NCBI GenBank assembly: GCA_028713285.1
Contig: JAQTOP010000030.1
Coordinates: 1 to 35,740 of the forward strand
Direction of reading: 5' to 3'
Source of the DNA: Terrimicrobiaceae bacterium
GTDB lineage: Bacteria; Verrucomicrobiota; Verrucomicrobiia; Chthoniobacterales; JAATET01
DNA length: 35,740 nt
Made by a program: the position numbers and the translations under genes. How positions within the stretch are numbered: position 1 is the stretch's first letter; each line of letters starts with the position of its first letter. Of the stretch, positions 1 through 7,021 are shown piece by piece. The notes below the pieces were generated by a model. It did no database searches, had not been told where the DNA came from, and saw only the letters and a list, made by a program, of their open reading frames with translations.

Positions 1-2
1 TC

Positions 3-959
3 ACGATGGAATTCATCGAGGGCTACCCGGTGAATGATGCGGAGACGCTGCGCGAGCACGACATCGATCCCGCGGCCCTTTCGGAGCGGATCTCGGAGCT
101 GATCTTCCAGCAGATTTTCGAGCACGGGTTTTTTCACGCCGATCCGCACCCGGGCAATATCACGGTGCTCGATGGCGGGGTGGTCGGACTCTACGACTAC
201 GGCATGATGGGCGCGTTCTCGCCGGGCTTCCGGTCGAGCGTCGCGCATCTCATCGCGGGCCTCGCGGAGAAGGATCACCGGCAGGTGATGCGCTCGATCC
301 TCGAGATGTCCGAGGAGGGTGTCGTGAGCGACGGCGACCGCATGCTGCGCGACGTCGAGGAATTCAGCGACCAGCACCTCAATCAACCGCTCGCGGAAAT
401 CAATCTCGGCTTCGTATTGAACAGCCTGCTCGACCTGCTGCGCCACAACCGGCTGCGGATGAAGGGCGCGTTTTACCTCGGCATCAAGGCGCTCTCGCAG
501 GTCGAGGCCATCGGGCGAGACCTGAATCCGCAGTTGAACTTCGTCATTCTCGGCAAGCCCTACGCCGAGAAGCTCATCCAGGATAAATATCACCCGTTGC
601 GCCTGTTCGAGCTGCTCAAGCGGCTCGCGACGGAGTCGGTGGATTTTCTTGACGATTTTCCGCACGACTTCCGCACGTTGTGGAATCGCGTGCGCAAGGG
701 GCAGATCAACATTCCGCTCCAGCACAAGATCGACCCGCAGGGCTTCGAGCCACTGCGCATCACCCTCGACTCCATCGCGAACCGCCTGACGAATGCGATC
801 CTCGCCTCGTCCGTGCTGATCTGCTCGTCGATCCTCATTCTCTCCGGCCTGCCACCGCGCATCTGGGACGTGCCCGTGATCGGATTGGTCGGCCTGATCT
901 GGGGCGCCTACATGTGCCTGCGGCTGGTGCTCTCGATCTGGAAGCACGGCGGGCTGTAA
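3..959 (+). CDS. AarF/UbiB-family ABC1 atypical kinase, 3' part (5' end outside window)
   Basis: The reading frame is open from the window edge, so the ATG at position 6 is probably internal. The residues TMEFIEG are typical of the interior of ABC1 family proteins. Counting from that ATG, the family motif HADPHPGN lies at residues 44-51, followed by a D-Y-G metal-binding segment in GLYDYGMMG. The end of the protein carries two hydrophobic helices, as in UbiB/AarF membrane-anchored members. Family knowledge: these are atypical kinases or ATPases linked to ubiquinone/isoprenoid lipid homeostasis at the inner membrane. The exact substrate cannot be told from sequence. The kinase N-lobe, including the KxGQ motif, lies upstream of the window. 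No partner gene for quinone synthesis is visible nearby, and the next gene, lysC, is unrelated and 104 bp away. Confidence 0.9.
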   Translation, partial: TMEFIEGYPVNDAETLREHDIDPAALSERISELIFQQIFEHGFFHADPHPGNITVLDGGVVGLYDYGMMGAFSPGFRSSVAHLIAGLAEKDHRQVMRSILEMSEEGVVSDGDRMLRDVEEFSDQHLNQPLAEINLGFVLNSLLDLLRHNRLRMKGAFYLGIKALSQVEAIGRDLNPQLNFVILGKPYAEKLIQDKYHPLRLFELLKRLATESVDFLDDFPHDFRTLWNRVRKGQINIPLQHKIDPQGFEPLRITLDSIANRLTNAILASSVLICSSILILSGLPPRIWDVPVIGLVGLIWGAYMCLRLVLSIWKHGGL

Positions 960-1063
960 ATCGGGGGAAAGCGCTTCGAGCGACGGAAACGGGCGCTTGA
1001 CGCCGCGAAACCGCCTCCCGATGATCTCGCGCTCGCGCAGTTCCGGCGCGCATCCAGCAGTTC

Positions 1064-2290
1064 ATGGCCCTGATCGTTCAAAAATACGGCGGCACGTCGG
1101 TGGGCACTCCCGAGCGCATTCGCAACGTCGCCGGCCGCATCCTCGCCACCCAGCGGGAGGGGAATTCCGTCGTCGCCGTGGTCTCGGCCATGTCGGGCGT
1201 GACCGACAATTTGATCAAGCTTTCGCGAGCCGTGTCGGAACAACCGACGGATCGCGAGATGGACGTGCTCCTCTCGACCGGCGAGCAAACGACGATCGCG
1301 CTCACGGCCATGGCCATCAATGCGCTTGGTGGCCGCGCCATCTCCCTCACCGGCGCGCAGGCTGGAATCCTCACGGATGGTCTTCACACCAAGGCGAAGA
1401 TCGCGAACATCACACCGCGTCAGATTCGAAAATACCTCAACGACGGCGTGATCGTGATCGTAGCCGGCTTCCAGGGGCAGACGCTCCAGGGCACGATCAC
1501 CACGCTGGGGCGCGGCGGTTCGGATCTCACGGCTATTGCCATCGCGGCGGCGCTCAAGGCGCACAATTGCGAGATCTACACGGACGTGGACGGCGTCTAT
1601 ACCTGCGATCCGCGCATCGTGCCCCGAGCCCGCAAGATCGACGTGATTGCCTACGACGAACTCCTCGAAATGGCGGGCAGCGGCTCGAAGGTGATGCAAT
1701 CGAGATCGGTCGAGTTCGCGAAAAAATTCAACGTGCCATTTGAAGTCCGCAGCAGTTTCAACCAAAACCGGGGAACGATCGTGAAAGAGGAAAATCCCAG
1801 TCTCGAAAAAGTCGTCGTGCGCGGCGTGAGCATCGAGCGCAAGCAGGCGAAGGTCACCATCACGAACGTGCCAGACACTCCCGGCACCGCGTCGCGCATT
1901 TTCACCGCGCTCGCGGATGCGAACGTGGTGATCGACGTGATCGTGCAGAATGTCTCGGTGAGCGGCGCGACAGACATTTCGTTCACGCTCAGCCAGGACG
2001 AACTCGACAAGCTCGGCGGCCTTCTCGACGAGGTCGTTCGGGAGATCGGCGCCGGCACGGTCGCCGAGCAAAGCGGCATCGCGAAACTCAGCGTCGTGGG
2101 GATCGGCATGCGCACACATTCCGGCGTTGCGGCCACCCTCTTCGAAGCGCTCGGGAAGGGGGGCATCAACATCCAGATGATCTCGACCTCGGAGATCAAA
2201 ATCGCCGTGATCATCGACGAAGCGAAAATCGCGGAGGCCGCAAACCTTGCGCACGAGGCGTTCGGCCTCGCGGGTCCGGCGGCGGCGTAG
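1064..2290 (+). CDS. lysC: Aspartate kinase (aspartokinase) with C-terminal ACT domains
   Basis: The enzyme phosphorylates L-aspartate to aspartyl-4-phosphate, the first step to lysine, threonine, methionine and diaminopimelate. The 408-residue protein starts with the kinase signature VQKYGGTSVG (residues 5-14). It carries the GRGGSDLTA nucleotide/aspartate-binding segment and the TDVDGVYTCDPR segment. The last ~150 residues form the two-ACT regulatory region, with VTITNVPDTPGTASRIF and a second unit around VVGIGMRTHSGVA. This is the usual size for a monofunctional, feedback-regulated aspartokinase. The substitution of L for the more common T in RGGSDxTA is conservative. The start is the ATG directly before ALIVQKYGG. 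No Shine-Dalgarno is visible, and I saw no lysine riboswitch in the 104-bp leader. hom and thrC, further along on the minus strand, continue the pathway. Confidence 0.97.
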   Translation: MALIVQKYGGTSVGTPERIRNVAGRILATQREGNSVVAVVSAMSGVTDNLIKLSRAVSEQPTDREMDVLLSTGEQTTIALTAMAINALGGRAISLTGAQAGILTDGLHTKAKIANITPRQIRKYLNDGVIVIVAGFQGQTLQGTITTLGRGGSDLTAIAIAAALKAHNCEIYTDVDGVYTCDPRIVPRARKIDVIAYDELLEMAGSGSKVMQSRSVEFAKKFNVPFEVRSSFNQNRGTIVKEENPSLEKVVVRGVSIERKQAKVTITNVPDTPGTASRIFTALADANVVIDVIVQNVSVSGATDISFTLSQDELDKLGGLLDEVVREIGAGTVAEQSGIAKLSVVGIGMRTHSGVAATLFEALGKGGINIQMISTSEIKIAVIIDEAKIAEAANLAHEAFGLAGPAAA

Positions 2291-2346
2291 AAGGGGCTTT
2301 TTCGGTAGCCACGCCGGGCGGTGCGTGGGATAGTTCACCGCTCAAC

Positions 2347-2434
2347 GGATGGGTGGCAGAGTGGTCGAATGCGCACGCTTGGAAAGCGTGTGTGGGGCAA
2401 CTCACCGCGGGTTCGAATCCCGCCCCATCCGCCA
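2347..2434 (+). tRNA. tRNA-Ser (anticodon GGA)
   Basis: The 7-bp acceptor stem GGATGGG (2347-2353) pairs with CCCATCC (2424-2430), followed by discriminator G and an encoded CCA (2432-2434). The anticodon stem CACGC/GCGTG encloses the loop TTGGAAA, with anticodon GGA at 2381-2383, reading UCC and UCU. The T-arm contains GTTCGAATCC. An extended variable arm (about 2391-2407) marks it as a class II tRNA, as expected for serine. It lies between lysC and the MetE-like gene on the same strand. Confidence 0.97.
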
Positions 2435-2486
2435 TTTCGCAGGCGAAACTTGCTTTGAGTCGTCCGTCGGCAGGTTTTCCCAATGC

Positions 2487-2517
2487 TTGCCCAAGGCGTT
2501 TCCGCCCGGCGTATAAT
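2487..2517 (+). promoter_or_regulatory. Candidate sigma70-type promoter for the MetE-like gene
   Basis: A perfect TATAAT at 2512-2517 follows TTGCCC at 2487-2492 with a long 19-bp spacer. Predicted transcription would begin near 2524, only about ten bases before the ATG at 2534. That ATG has no Shine-Dalgarno sequence, so the mRNA would be nearly leaderless. An in-frame ATG at 2516 overlaps the -10 box and is less attractive as a start for that reason. Confidence 0.4.
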
Positions 2518-2533
2518 GTTCGCTTCGACGAGC

Positions 2534-3556
2534 ATGAATCATCTTCCAAATACTCCATCCATTCTCACCACGACCGTCGGTTCCTATCCCGTCCCCGACT
2601 GGCTTGCCGCGCTGCCGAGCGAGCAGGCGGTGATCGACGCCACGCGCGTCATTTTTCAAATTCAGCGTGATGCGGGAATCGACCTGCCGGTTGACGGCGA
2701 ACTGTACCGCTTCGACGTCAATCATCCCGACACCAACGGAATGATCGATTATTTCATCCGTCCGCTCGCCGGCATCCGCGCGAGCGTGGGCCGCTCGGAC
2801 GGGCTGGCGTTTTCTGCGCTCACCACGATGAAGTTTCGCGCGAAGCCGGCCGGCGTCGTGGAGGGGCCGATCGGTGAGGGCGGACTGAATTTATGGGCAG
2901 ACTGCGAGCGGGCGCGCTCGGCGGCCGGCGGCGGCGCGTTCAAGTTCACCGTTACGAGCCCCTACATGCTCGCCCGCACCTTGCTGGATCGGAACTACGG
3001 CAGCTTTGAGAAAGTCACCATGGCATTGGCGGAAGTGCTTGCCGCGCAGTTGGGCGATCTGCCCTGCGCGTGCGTGCAGGTGGACGAGGCAAACGTGACG
3101 GGCAATCCCGAGGATGCCGAACTCGCCGCCCGCTCGATCAACGTGCTGCTCGATGCGATCCAGGTGGAGCGCGCCGTGCATTTTTGTTTTGGCAACTATG
3201 GCGGGCAAACGATTCAAAAAGGCGAATGGAAAAAGCTGATCGGTTTTCTGAACGCGCTGCGCACGAACCACCTCGTGCTGGAGGTCGCGCATCGACCGAC
3301 GGAGGATTTCGAGGCGCTGCGCGACGTGCGCCCCGAAATCAAACTCGGGATCGGGGTGATCGACGTGAAGGTGAACCACGTGGAAACTCCCGACGAAGTG
3401 GCCGGTCGCATCGAGGTCGCGGAGAAGAAGCTGGGCGCTGACAGGGTCGGCTGGGTGCATCCCGATTGCGGATTCTGGATGCTGAAACGCTCGATCGCGG
3501 ATCGCAAAATGCATGCGCTGGTCGCGGGACGCGACAAGTATCTGGGGCTCTCGTGA
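2534..3556 (+). CDS. Short MetE-like (cobalamin-independent methionine synthase C-domain family) methyltransferase
   Basis: This 340-residue protein matches the C-terminal (catalytic) barrel of MetE and lacks the N-terminal folate-binding half of the ~750-residue enzyme. The N-terminus has the family segment LTTTVGSYPVPDW. The four zinc/thiol ligands are all present: H216 and C218 in HFCFGNYG, E250 in LVLEVA, and C312 in HPDCGFW. It should therefore bind zinc and activate a thiol, most likely homocysteine. Family knowledge: stand-alone MetE-core proteins include folate-independent methionine synthases (core-MetE and the MesA-MesD groups), but also other thiol methyl- and alkyltransferases. 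The methyl donor here is therefore unknown. I chose the ATG at 2534, directly before the conserved start. Alternative in-frame starts at 2483 and 2516 lie upstream of or inside a likely promoter. lysC, hom and thrC nearby make a role in methionine synthesis reasonable but unproven. Confidence 0.88.
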   Translation: MNHLPNTPSILTTTVGSYPVPDWLAALPSEQAVIDATRVIFQIQRDAGIDLPVDGELYRFDVNHPDTNGMIDYFIRPLAGIRASVGRSDGLAFSALTTMKFRAKPAGVVEGPIGEGGLNLWADCERARSAAGGGAFKFTVTSPYMLARTLLDRNYGSFEKVTMALAEVLAAQLGDLPCACVQVDEANVTGNPEDAELAARSINVLLDAIQVERAVHFCFGNYGGQTIQKGEWKKLIGFLNALRTNHLVLEVAHRPTEDFEALRDVRPEIKLGIGVIDVKVNHVETPDEVAGRIEVAEKKLGADRVGWVHPDCGFWMLKRSIADRKMHALVAGRDKYLGLS

Positions 3557-3716
3557 TCCCCATCGAGCCGGCGTCGGAAGTGCTCAAATGAAGGTCGCGA
3601 CGATCGTGATGCATCGGATCGGACGCGCGTTCCCGCATTCGGAGCACAAATTTTTCGCGACAACCGCTTGCAGATTCTTGAAAGGTTGGCATGTTTCGCG
3701 CTGCCTGCCGCTGCCG

Positions 3717-4352
3717 ATGACATTAACCCGTTTGCTATTCGCCACTTTCATTGCGCTGATTGTCTGCCCGAATTTTGTGCGGGCGGAGATGGACGACTCG
3801 AAGGCGGATCGCGTGGAGGTGATGGTGAGCGTTGCGGAGCAGAAGCTCGCTCTCGTTCGCAATGGCGAATTGGTCCGCACGTATGCGATCTCGACGTCGC
3901 GTTTCGGCGTGGGCGACGACTACGGAACCTATCGGACGCCGTTGGGAAAGCTGCGCATCAGCGAGAAAATTGGTGACGGCCTCGCGGCGGGAGCCGTGTT
4001 CCGGCATCGCACCCCCACGGGCGAGGTGTTGGCGCCGAATGCACCGGGCCGCGATCCCATCGTGAGTCGCATTCTCTGGCTGGACGGACTCGATGAATGC
4101 AATCGCAACGCCTACGGGCGCTGCGTTTACATTCACGGAACGCCGGATGAGCGGCATCTGGGCCGGCCCGTGAGCTACGGGTGCATCCGGATGCGCTCGT
4201 GCGACGTGATCGAACTCTATGCCGCAACGCCGGTGGGCACGGAGGTCTCCATCATCAAGGGGCGCCTGCCATTCGGCGGTCGCGGATGGCTGGAAATGCT
4301 CGCCTCGATCGCTTCCGCGCCATCGAACCGCCCGGAACCGGTTCGGCTCTAA
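3717..4352 (+). CDS. Exported L,D-transpeptidase (YkuD domain)
   Basis: This is a cell-wall enzyme expected to form 3-3 peptidoglycan cross-links or attach proteins to peptidoglycan, through a cysteine acyl-enzyme in the periplasm. From the ATG at 3717 the 211-residue protein begins with a signal peptide (MTLTRLLFATFIALIV, likely cleavage after VRA). The YkuD domain runs from about residue 35 to 185. The catalytic region has H140 in YIHGTPDE and C156 in SYGCIRM, matching the family pattern HGxx...S-x-GC-x-R-(M/L). An in-frame ATG at 3588 would add 43 residues ahead of the signal peptide and is less likely. No Shine-Dalgarno is visible at either start. The next gene, an exported rhodanese, lies 74 bp downstream on the same strand. 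Confidence 0.92.
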   Translation: MTLTRLLFATFIALIVCPNFVRAEMDDSKADRVEVMVSVAEQKLALVRNGELVRTYAISTSRFGVGDDYGTYRTPLGKLRISEKIGDGLAAGAVFRHRTPTGEVLAPNAPGRDPIVSRILWLDGLDECNRNAYGRCVYIHGTPDERHLGRPVSYGCIRMRSCDVIELYAATPVGTEVSIIKGRLPFGGRGWLEMLASIASAPSNRPEPVRL

Positions 4353-4426
4353 TGTTTCCCGCCCTTGCGCGGCGGAGGATTCGATGTTTGGTTCTGCGGT
4401 CTCGCAAACCCCAATCCAATCGAACC

Positions 4427-4813
4427 ATGAAAAAACTCCTCCTTGCCCTTACGGGAATTCTCGTCGCCGTCACCGCGTTCGCAGCCTCCTTCCCCGACAT
4501 CAGCCGCGCCGATCTCAAGAAGGCGATCGCCGCGAAGGATGTCGTCCTCATCGATGTCAATGGCACGGATTCCTACAAGAGCGGCCACATTCCCGGGGCA
4601 ATCGATTTCGTCGCGTTGAAAGACAACCTCGCATCGAAGCTGCCCGCCGACAAAAGCGCGCTTGTCGTCGCGTATTGCGGCAGTCCAGCATGCGGTGCCT
4701 ACGCGAAGGCCGCGGAAGCCGCCAAAGAGCTCGGCTACACGAACGTCAAGCACTTCGCCGACGGCATCTCCGGTTGGAAAGCGGCAGGTGAGCCGACCGA
4801 GAAGGCGGAGTAG
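4427..4813 (+). CDS. Exported single-domain rhodanese-like protein
   Basis: The 128-residue protein has a clear signal peptide (MKKLLLALTGILVAVTAFA) followed by one rhodanese domain. Family features are the VVLIDVNGTDSYKSGHIPGA segment (usual form: DVR..E...GHIPGA) and the active-site loop YCGSPACGAY with the presumed catalytic cysteine. It ends with GYTNVKHFADGISGWKAAG, matching the usual G-(F/Y)-xNV-x-x-x-x-GG-x-x-x-W ending. Rhodaneses transfer sulfane sulfur through a cysteine persulfide. The physiological acceptor of periplasmic single-domain members is mostly unknown. The arginine that often follows the second cysteine of the loop is absent. A strong hairpin terminator follows 25 bp after the stop codon. 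Confidence 0.92.
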   Translation: MKKLLLALTGILVAVTAFAASFPDISRADLKKAIAAKDVVLIDVNGTDSYKSGHIPGAIDFVALKDNLASKLPADKSALVVAYCGSPACGAYAKAAEAAKELGYTNVKHFADGISGWKAAGEPTEKAE

Positions 4814-4838
4814 GCAATTACCTCGGGATCGGAAAAGC

Positions 4839-4867
4839 AAAAAGCCCGGCTGTATGCCGGGCTTTTT
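4839..4867. terminator. Bidirectional intrinsic terminator
   Basis: A perfect stem, AAAAAGCCCGGC / GCCGGGCTTTTT with a 5-base TGTAT loop, lies between convergent genes: the rhodanese on plus and the aminotransferase on minus. It has a GC-rich core, with an A-tract on one side and a T-tract on the other. It can therefore act as a Rho-independent terminator in both directions. Confidence 0.93.
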
Positions 4868-4901
4868 CGTATCCGCAAACGGACGACGATTGGTGCGGGG
4901 A

Positions 4902-6092
4902 TCAGGCGGCGGTGCGCGCCTGCTGGTCGGCGCGGAGTTCCACGCAAAACTCGCCGATGCGTTGCATCGCGATCTTGATCTGCTCGAGCCCGGTCGCGTA
5001 GCTGCAACGGACATGACCTTCGCCGGATGCGCCGAAGGCCGTGCCGGGAACGACGGCGACGCGTTTCTCGTGCAGCAGCCGCAGGGAAAACTCCTGACTG
5101 GTGAGGCCCGTGGACGTGATTTTTGGGAACACGTAGAACGCGCCGCGCGGCATGAAGCAGTCGAGGCCCATTTCGTTCAGCGCGCTCACCACGTAGTTGC
5201 GCCGCAGCGCGTATTCGCGCCGCATGCGCAGCATCGACGGCTCGCCGCGTTCGAGCGCCTCGACGGCGGCATCCTGGCTCATGATCGGGGCGCAGAGGAT
5301 CGAGTATTGGTGGATCTTCATCATTGCCTCGATGATGGAATTGGGCCCGCAGGCGTAGCCGATGCGGAATCCGGTCATCGCGTAAGCCTTCGACAGGCCG
5401 TGCAGGTAAATCGTGCGCTCCTTCATCCCCGGCACGGAAACGATGCTGAAATGCTCGCGGTCGTCGTAGGTAAGCTCGCTGTAAATCTCGTCGGTGAGCA
5501 CGGCGAGGTTGTGACGGATGCATACGCCTGCGATGGCCTCGATCTGCGCGCGGTCCATCGTCGCGCCGGTCGGGTTCGTCGGGAAGTTCAGCATCACCGC
5601 CTTTGTGCGCGGGCCGACGGCGGCTTCGAGCGCATCGGCGCGCAGCGAGAAATGGTCCTCCGCGCGCGTAGGGATCGCCCGCGCCGTGCCGAATGCCAGG
5701 GCGACGCTGGGACTATAGGAAACGTAACAGGGCTCGTGGTAGAGGACCTCGTCGCCGGGATTAAGGATCGCGCGCAGAGCCACGTCGATGGCCTCGGACA
5801 CGCCGACGGACACGAGCACCTCCCGCAGCGGATCATATTGCACGCCGGTCGCGCGCTGCACCGTGTCCGAGATTGCGCGGCGGAGGCGGGGCAGACCGAG
5901 ATTCGACGTGTAGCCGGTGCGGCCCTTTTCGAGCGAGTAGATCGCGGCCTCGCGAATGTGCCAGGGGGTGACGAAATCGGGTTCGCCGATGCCGAGCGAA
6001 ATCACATCGGCCATCGACTGGACGATCTCGAAAAAGTCGCGAATGCCCGACTTCGGAATGTCCCGCACGTGGTCGGCGATCGGGATGCTCAT
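4902..6092 (-). CDS. PLP-dependent class I/II aminotransferase
   Basis: This is a fold-type I aminotransferase of 396 residues, of the aspartate/aromatic or PatA-like subgroup. Visible signatures are SLGIGEPDF near residue 32, NPTG at 173-176, the TDEIYSEL segment at 200-207 with the PLP-pyridine-binding aspartate, and SKAYAMTGFRIGY with K235 as the Schiff-base lysine. A conserved arginine lies in the C-terminal VRCSYAT segment. The substrate cannot be fixed from sequence. Candidates are aspartate, an aromatic amino acid, or N-acetyl-LL-diaminopimelate. It overlaps the upstream AsnC-family gene by ATGA (6089-6092), so the two are translationally coupled, and the regulator probably senses an amino acid related to this enzyme's chemistry. 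The gene ends at the bidirectional terminator. Confidence 0.92.
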   Translation of the reverse strand: MSIPIADHVRDIPKSGIRDFFEIVQSMADVISLGIGEPDFVTPWHIREAAIYSLEKGRTGYTSNLGLPRLRRAISDTVQRATGVQYDPLREVLVSVGVSEAIDVALRAILNPGDEVLYHEPCYVSYSPSVALAFGTARAIPTRAEDHFSLRADALEAAVGPRTKAVMLNFPTNPTGATMDRAQIEAIAGVCIRHNLAVLTDEIYSELTYDDREHFSIVSVPGMKERTIYLHGLSKAYAMTGFRIGYACGPNSIIEAMMKIHQYSILCAPIMSQDAAVEALERGEPSMLRMRREYALRRNYVVSALNEMGLDCFMPRGAFYVFPKITSTGLTSQEFSLRLLHEKRVAVVPGTAFGASGEGHVRCSYATGLEQIKIAMQRIGEFCVELRADQQARTAA

Positions 6093-6568
6093 GGCGAGAC
6101 GGCGAGGCGCTCGGGAGCGGTGTCGAAATGATGAAACGCCCCGTTTTCCTTGTAGGTCTTCAGGCGGAAGCGCGTGGCCGTGGATACGACCGCCTCGATG
6201 GTGCTTAGCTTCTCGGCCACGAACGTCGCGACCTGCCGCAGATTGCCGGCCTCGACGAGCACGAGGAGGTCGTATCCGCCGCTCATGAGGTAGCAGCTTT
6301 GCACCTCCTCGAATTTCGAAATACGCGAGGCGATCCGGTCAAAGCCCCCGTCGCGCTCCGGCGTGACTTTCACCTCGATCACCGCGGTGACCGTGTCCGG
6401 GTTCCATTTCTCGCGATTGATAACCGTCTGGTAGCCGATGATGATGCCGTCGCGCTCGAGCCCGGCGATGCGGGCGTTCACATCGGCGACCGTCAGGCCG
6501 AGCAGGCGGGCCACATCCTCCCGCGCCATGAGCGGGTTGTGTCGGAGCAGATCAATCAGCGCATCCAT
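6089..6568 (-). CDS. Lrp/AsnC-family transcriptional regulator
   Basis: The 159-residue protein has an N-terminal winged helix-turn-helix (about residues 1-60, with MDALIDLLRHNPLMAREDVA and ARIAGLERDGIIIGY). A C-terminal RAM/ACT-like ligand-binding domain covers about residues 65-145 (VTAVIEVKVTPERDGGFD ... CYLMSGGYDLLVLVEAGN). This is the architecture and size of feast/famine regulators, which form dimers and octamers and respond to amino acids. The start is the ATG at 6568. A longer in-frame ORF exists upstream but crosses the opposite-strand histone-like gene and the divergent promoter region. A 4-bp overlap couples it to the aminotransferase, its likely target through autoregulation of the shared promoter. 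Confidence 0.93.
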   Translation of the reverse strand: MDALIDLLRHNPLMAREDVARLLGLTVADVNARIAGLERDGIIIGYQTVINREKWNPDTVTAVIEVKVTPERDGGFDRIASRISKFEEVQSCYLMSGGYDLLVLVEAGNLRQVATFVAEKLSTIEAVVSTATRFRLKTYKENGAFHHFDTAPERLAVSP

Positions 6569-6579
6569 CGGAACCGGGG

Positions 6580-6608
6580 ATAATGAATTCCGCGGGTGCG
6601 CTTGGCAA
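6580..6608 (-). promoter_or_regulatory. Candidate promoter for the AsnC-aminotransferase operon
   Basis: On the minus strand TTGCCA (plus 6603-6608) is followed after 17 bp by CATTAT (plus 6580-6585). These match the -35 consensus at 5 of 6 positions and the -10 consensus at 4 of 6. Transcription would start near 6573, about five bases before the ATG at 6568, which lacks a Shine-Dalgarno. This implies a nearly leaderless message. The 108-bp region is shared with the divergent histone-like gene. Confidence 0.4.
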
Positions 6609-6676
6609 GCAGCGCGATGGCGCGCCAGCCGACGAATCAAGTGGTTTCCTGCGGGCGCATTCGGTAAGGTGAACGC

Positions 6677-7021
6677 ATGGCAACCGCAAAAAAGAAACCC
6701 GTCGCGAAGAAATCCACCCCGACCAGGGCGAAGGCCGCCGCCAAGCCTGCTGCGAAGAAAACCGCCAGCAAGGTCAACACAAAGACCACGCATGTGCCTT
6801 CCGGCCGGGAGGCGAAGCTCGCCGAGCAGGCGCTGAAATTTGTGGATGAAGCGGCCTCGGTGCTACGCGGCGGAATTCGCTCCGGCGCGGAGACGACCGC
6901 GAAGTCGCGCATTGCCGCGAAGAAAAAGGCGAGCGCACTTCTCGACAAGGCGTCGTCAAACCTCTCCAAGGCCATTCGCGACAGCGCGTCGGCTCTACAG
7001 GATATCCTCGGCAAGATTTAG
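6677..7021 (+). CDS. Lysine/alanine-rich histone H1-like DNA-binding protein
   Basis: The 114-residue protein has a strongly basic N-terminal half built of AKKK, PAAKK and AKAAAKP units, like the C-terminal tail of eukaryotic histone H1 and chlamydial Hc1. An amphipathic, probably helical second half (about residues 45-114) is rich in A, K, S and L, with AEQALKFVDEAASVLRGG and SALLDKASSNLSKAIRD. The expected role is nucleoid binding or compaction, by analogy to these families. No enzymatic motif is present. A good Shine-Dalgarno, AAGGTG (6666-6671), sits five bases before the ATG, the clearest in this part of the window, consistent with high expression. Its TAG stop overlaps the convergent thrC stop by four bases. 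Confidence 0.85.
   Translation: MATAKKKPVAKKSTPTRAKAAAKPAAKKTASKVNTKTTHVPSGREAKLAEQALKFVDEAASVLRGGIRSGAETTAKSRIAAKKKASALLDKASSNLSKAIRDSASALQDILGKI

Noticed and set aside
960-1063. Possible lysine riboswitch ahead of lysC
   Set aside because: The leader is only 104 bp, and I found no conserved lysine-box core or terminator/antiterminator hairpins.
908-2338. Long minus-strand ORF (476 codons) opposite lysC, and similar antisense ORFs at 4662-6131, 7117-8118 and 29458-31008
   Set aside because: These are shadows of confidently identified genes in GC-rich DNA. Their translations are rich in R, H, D and G and show no family motifs.
2353-2725. ORFs on both strands crossing 2347-2434
   Set aside because: They translate the tRNA-Ser gene. 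Such tRNA-derived peptides are a known annotation artefact.
3544-3563. TGGGG/CCCCA stem after the MetE-like gene
   Set aside because: A five-base stem with a long loop and no T-run is not enough for a terminator.
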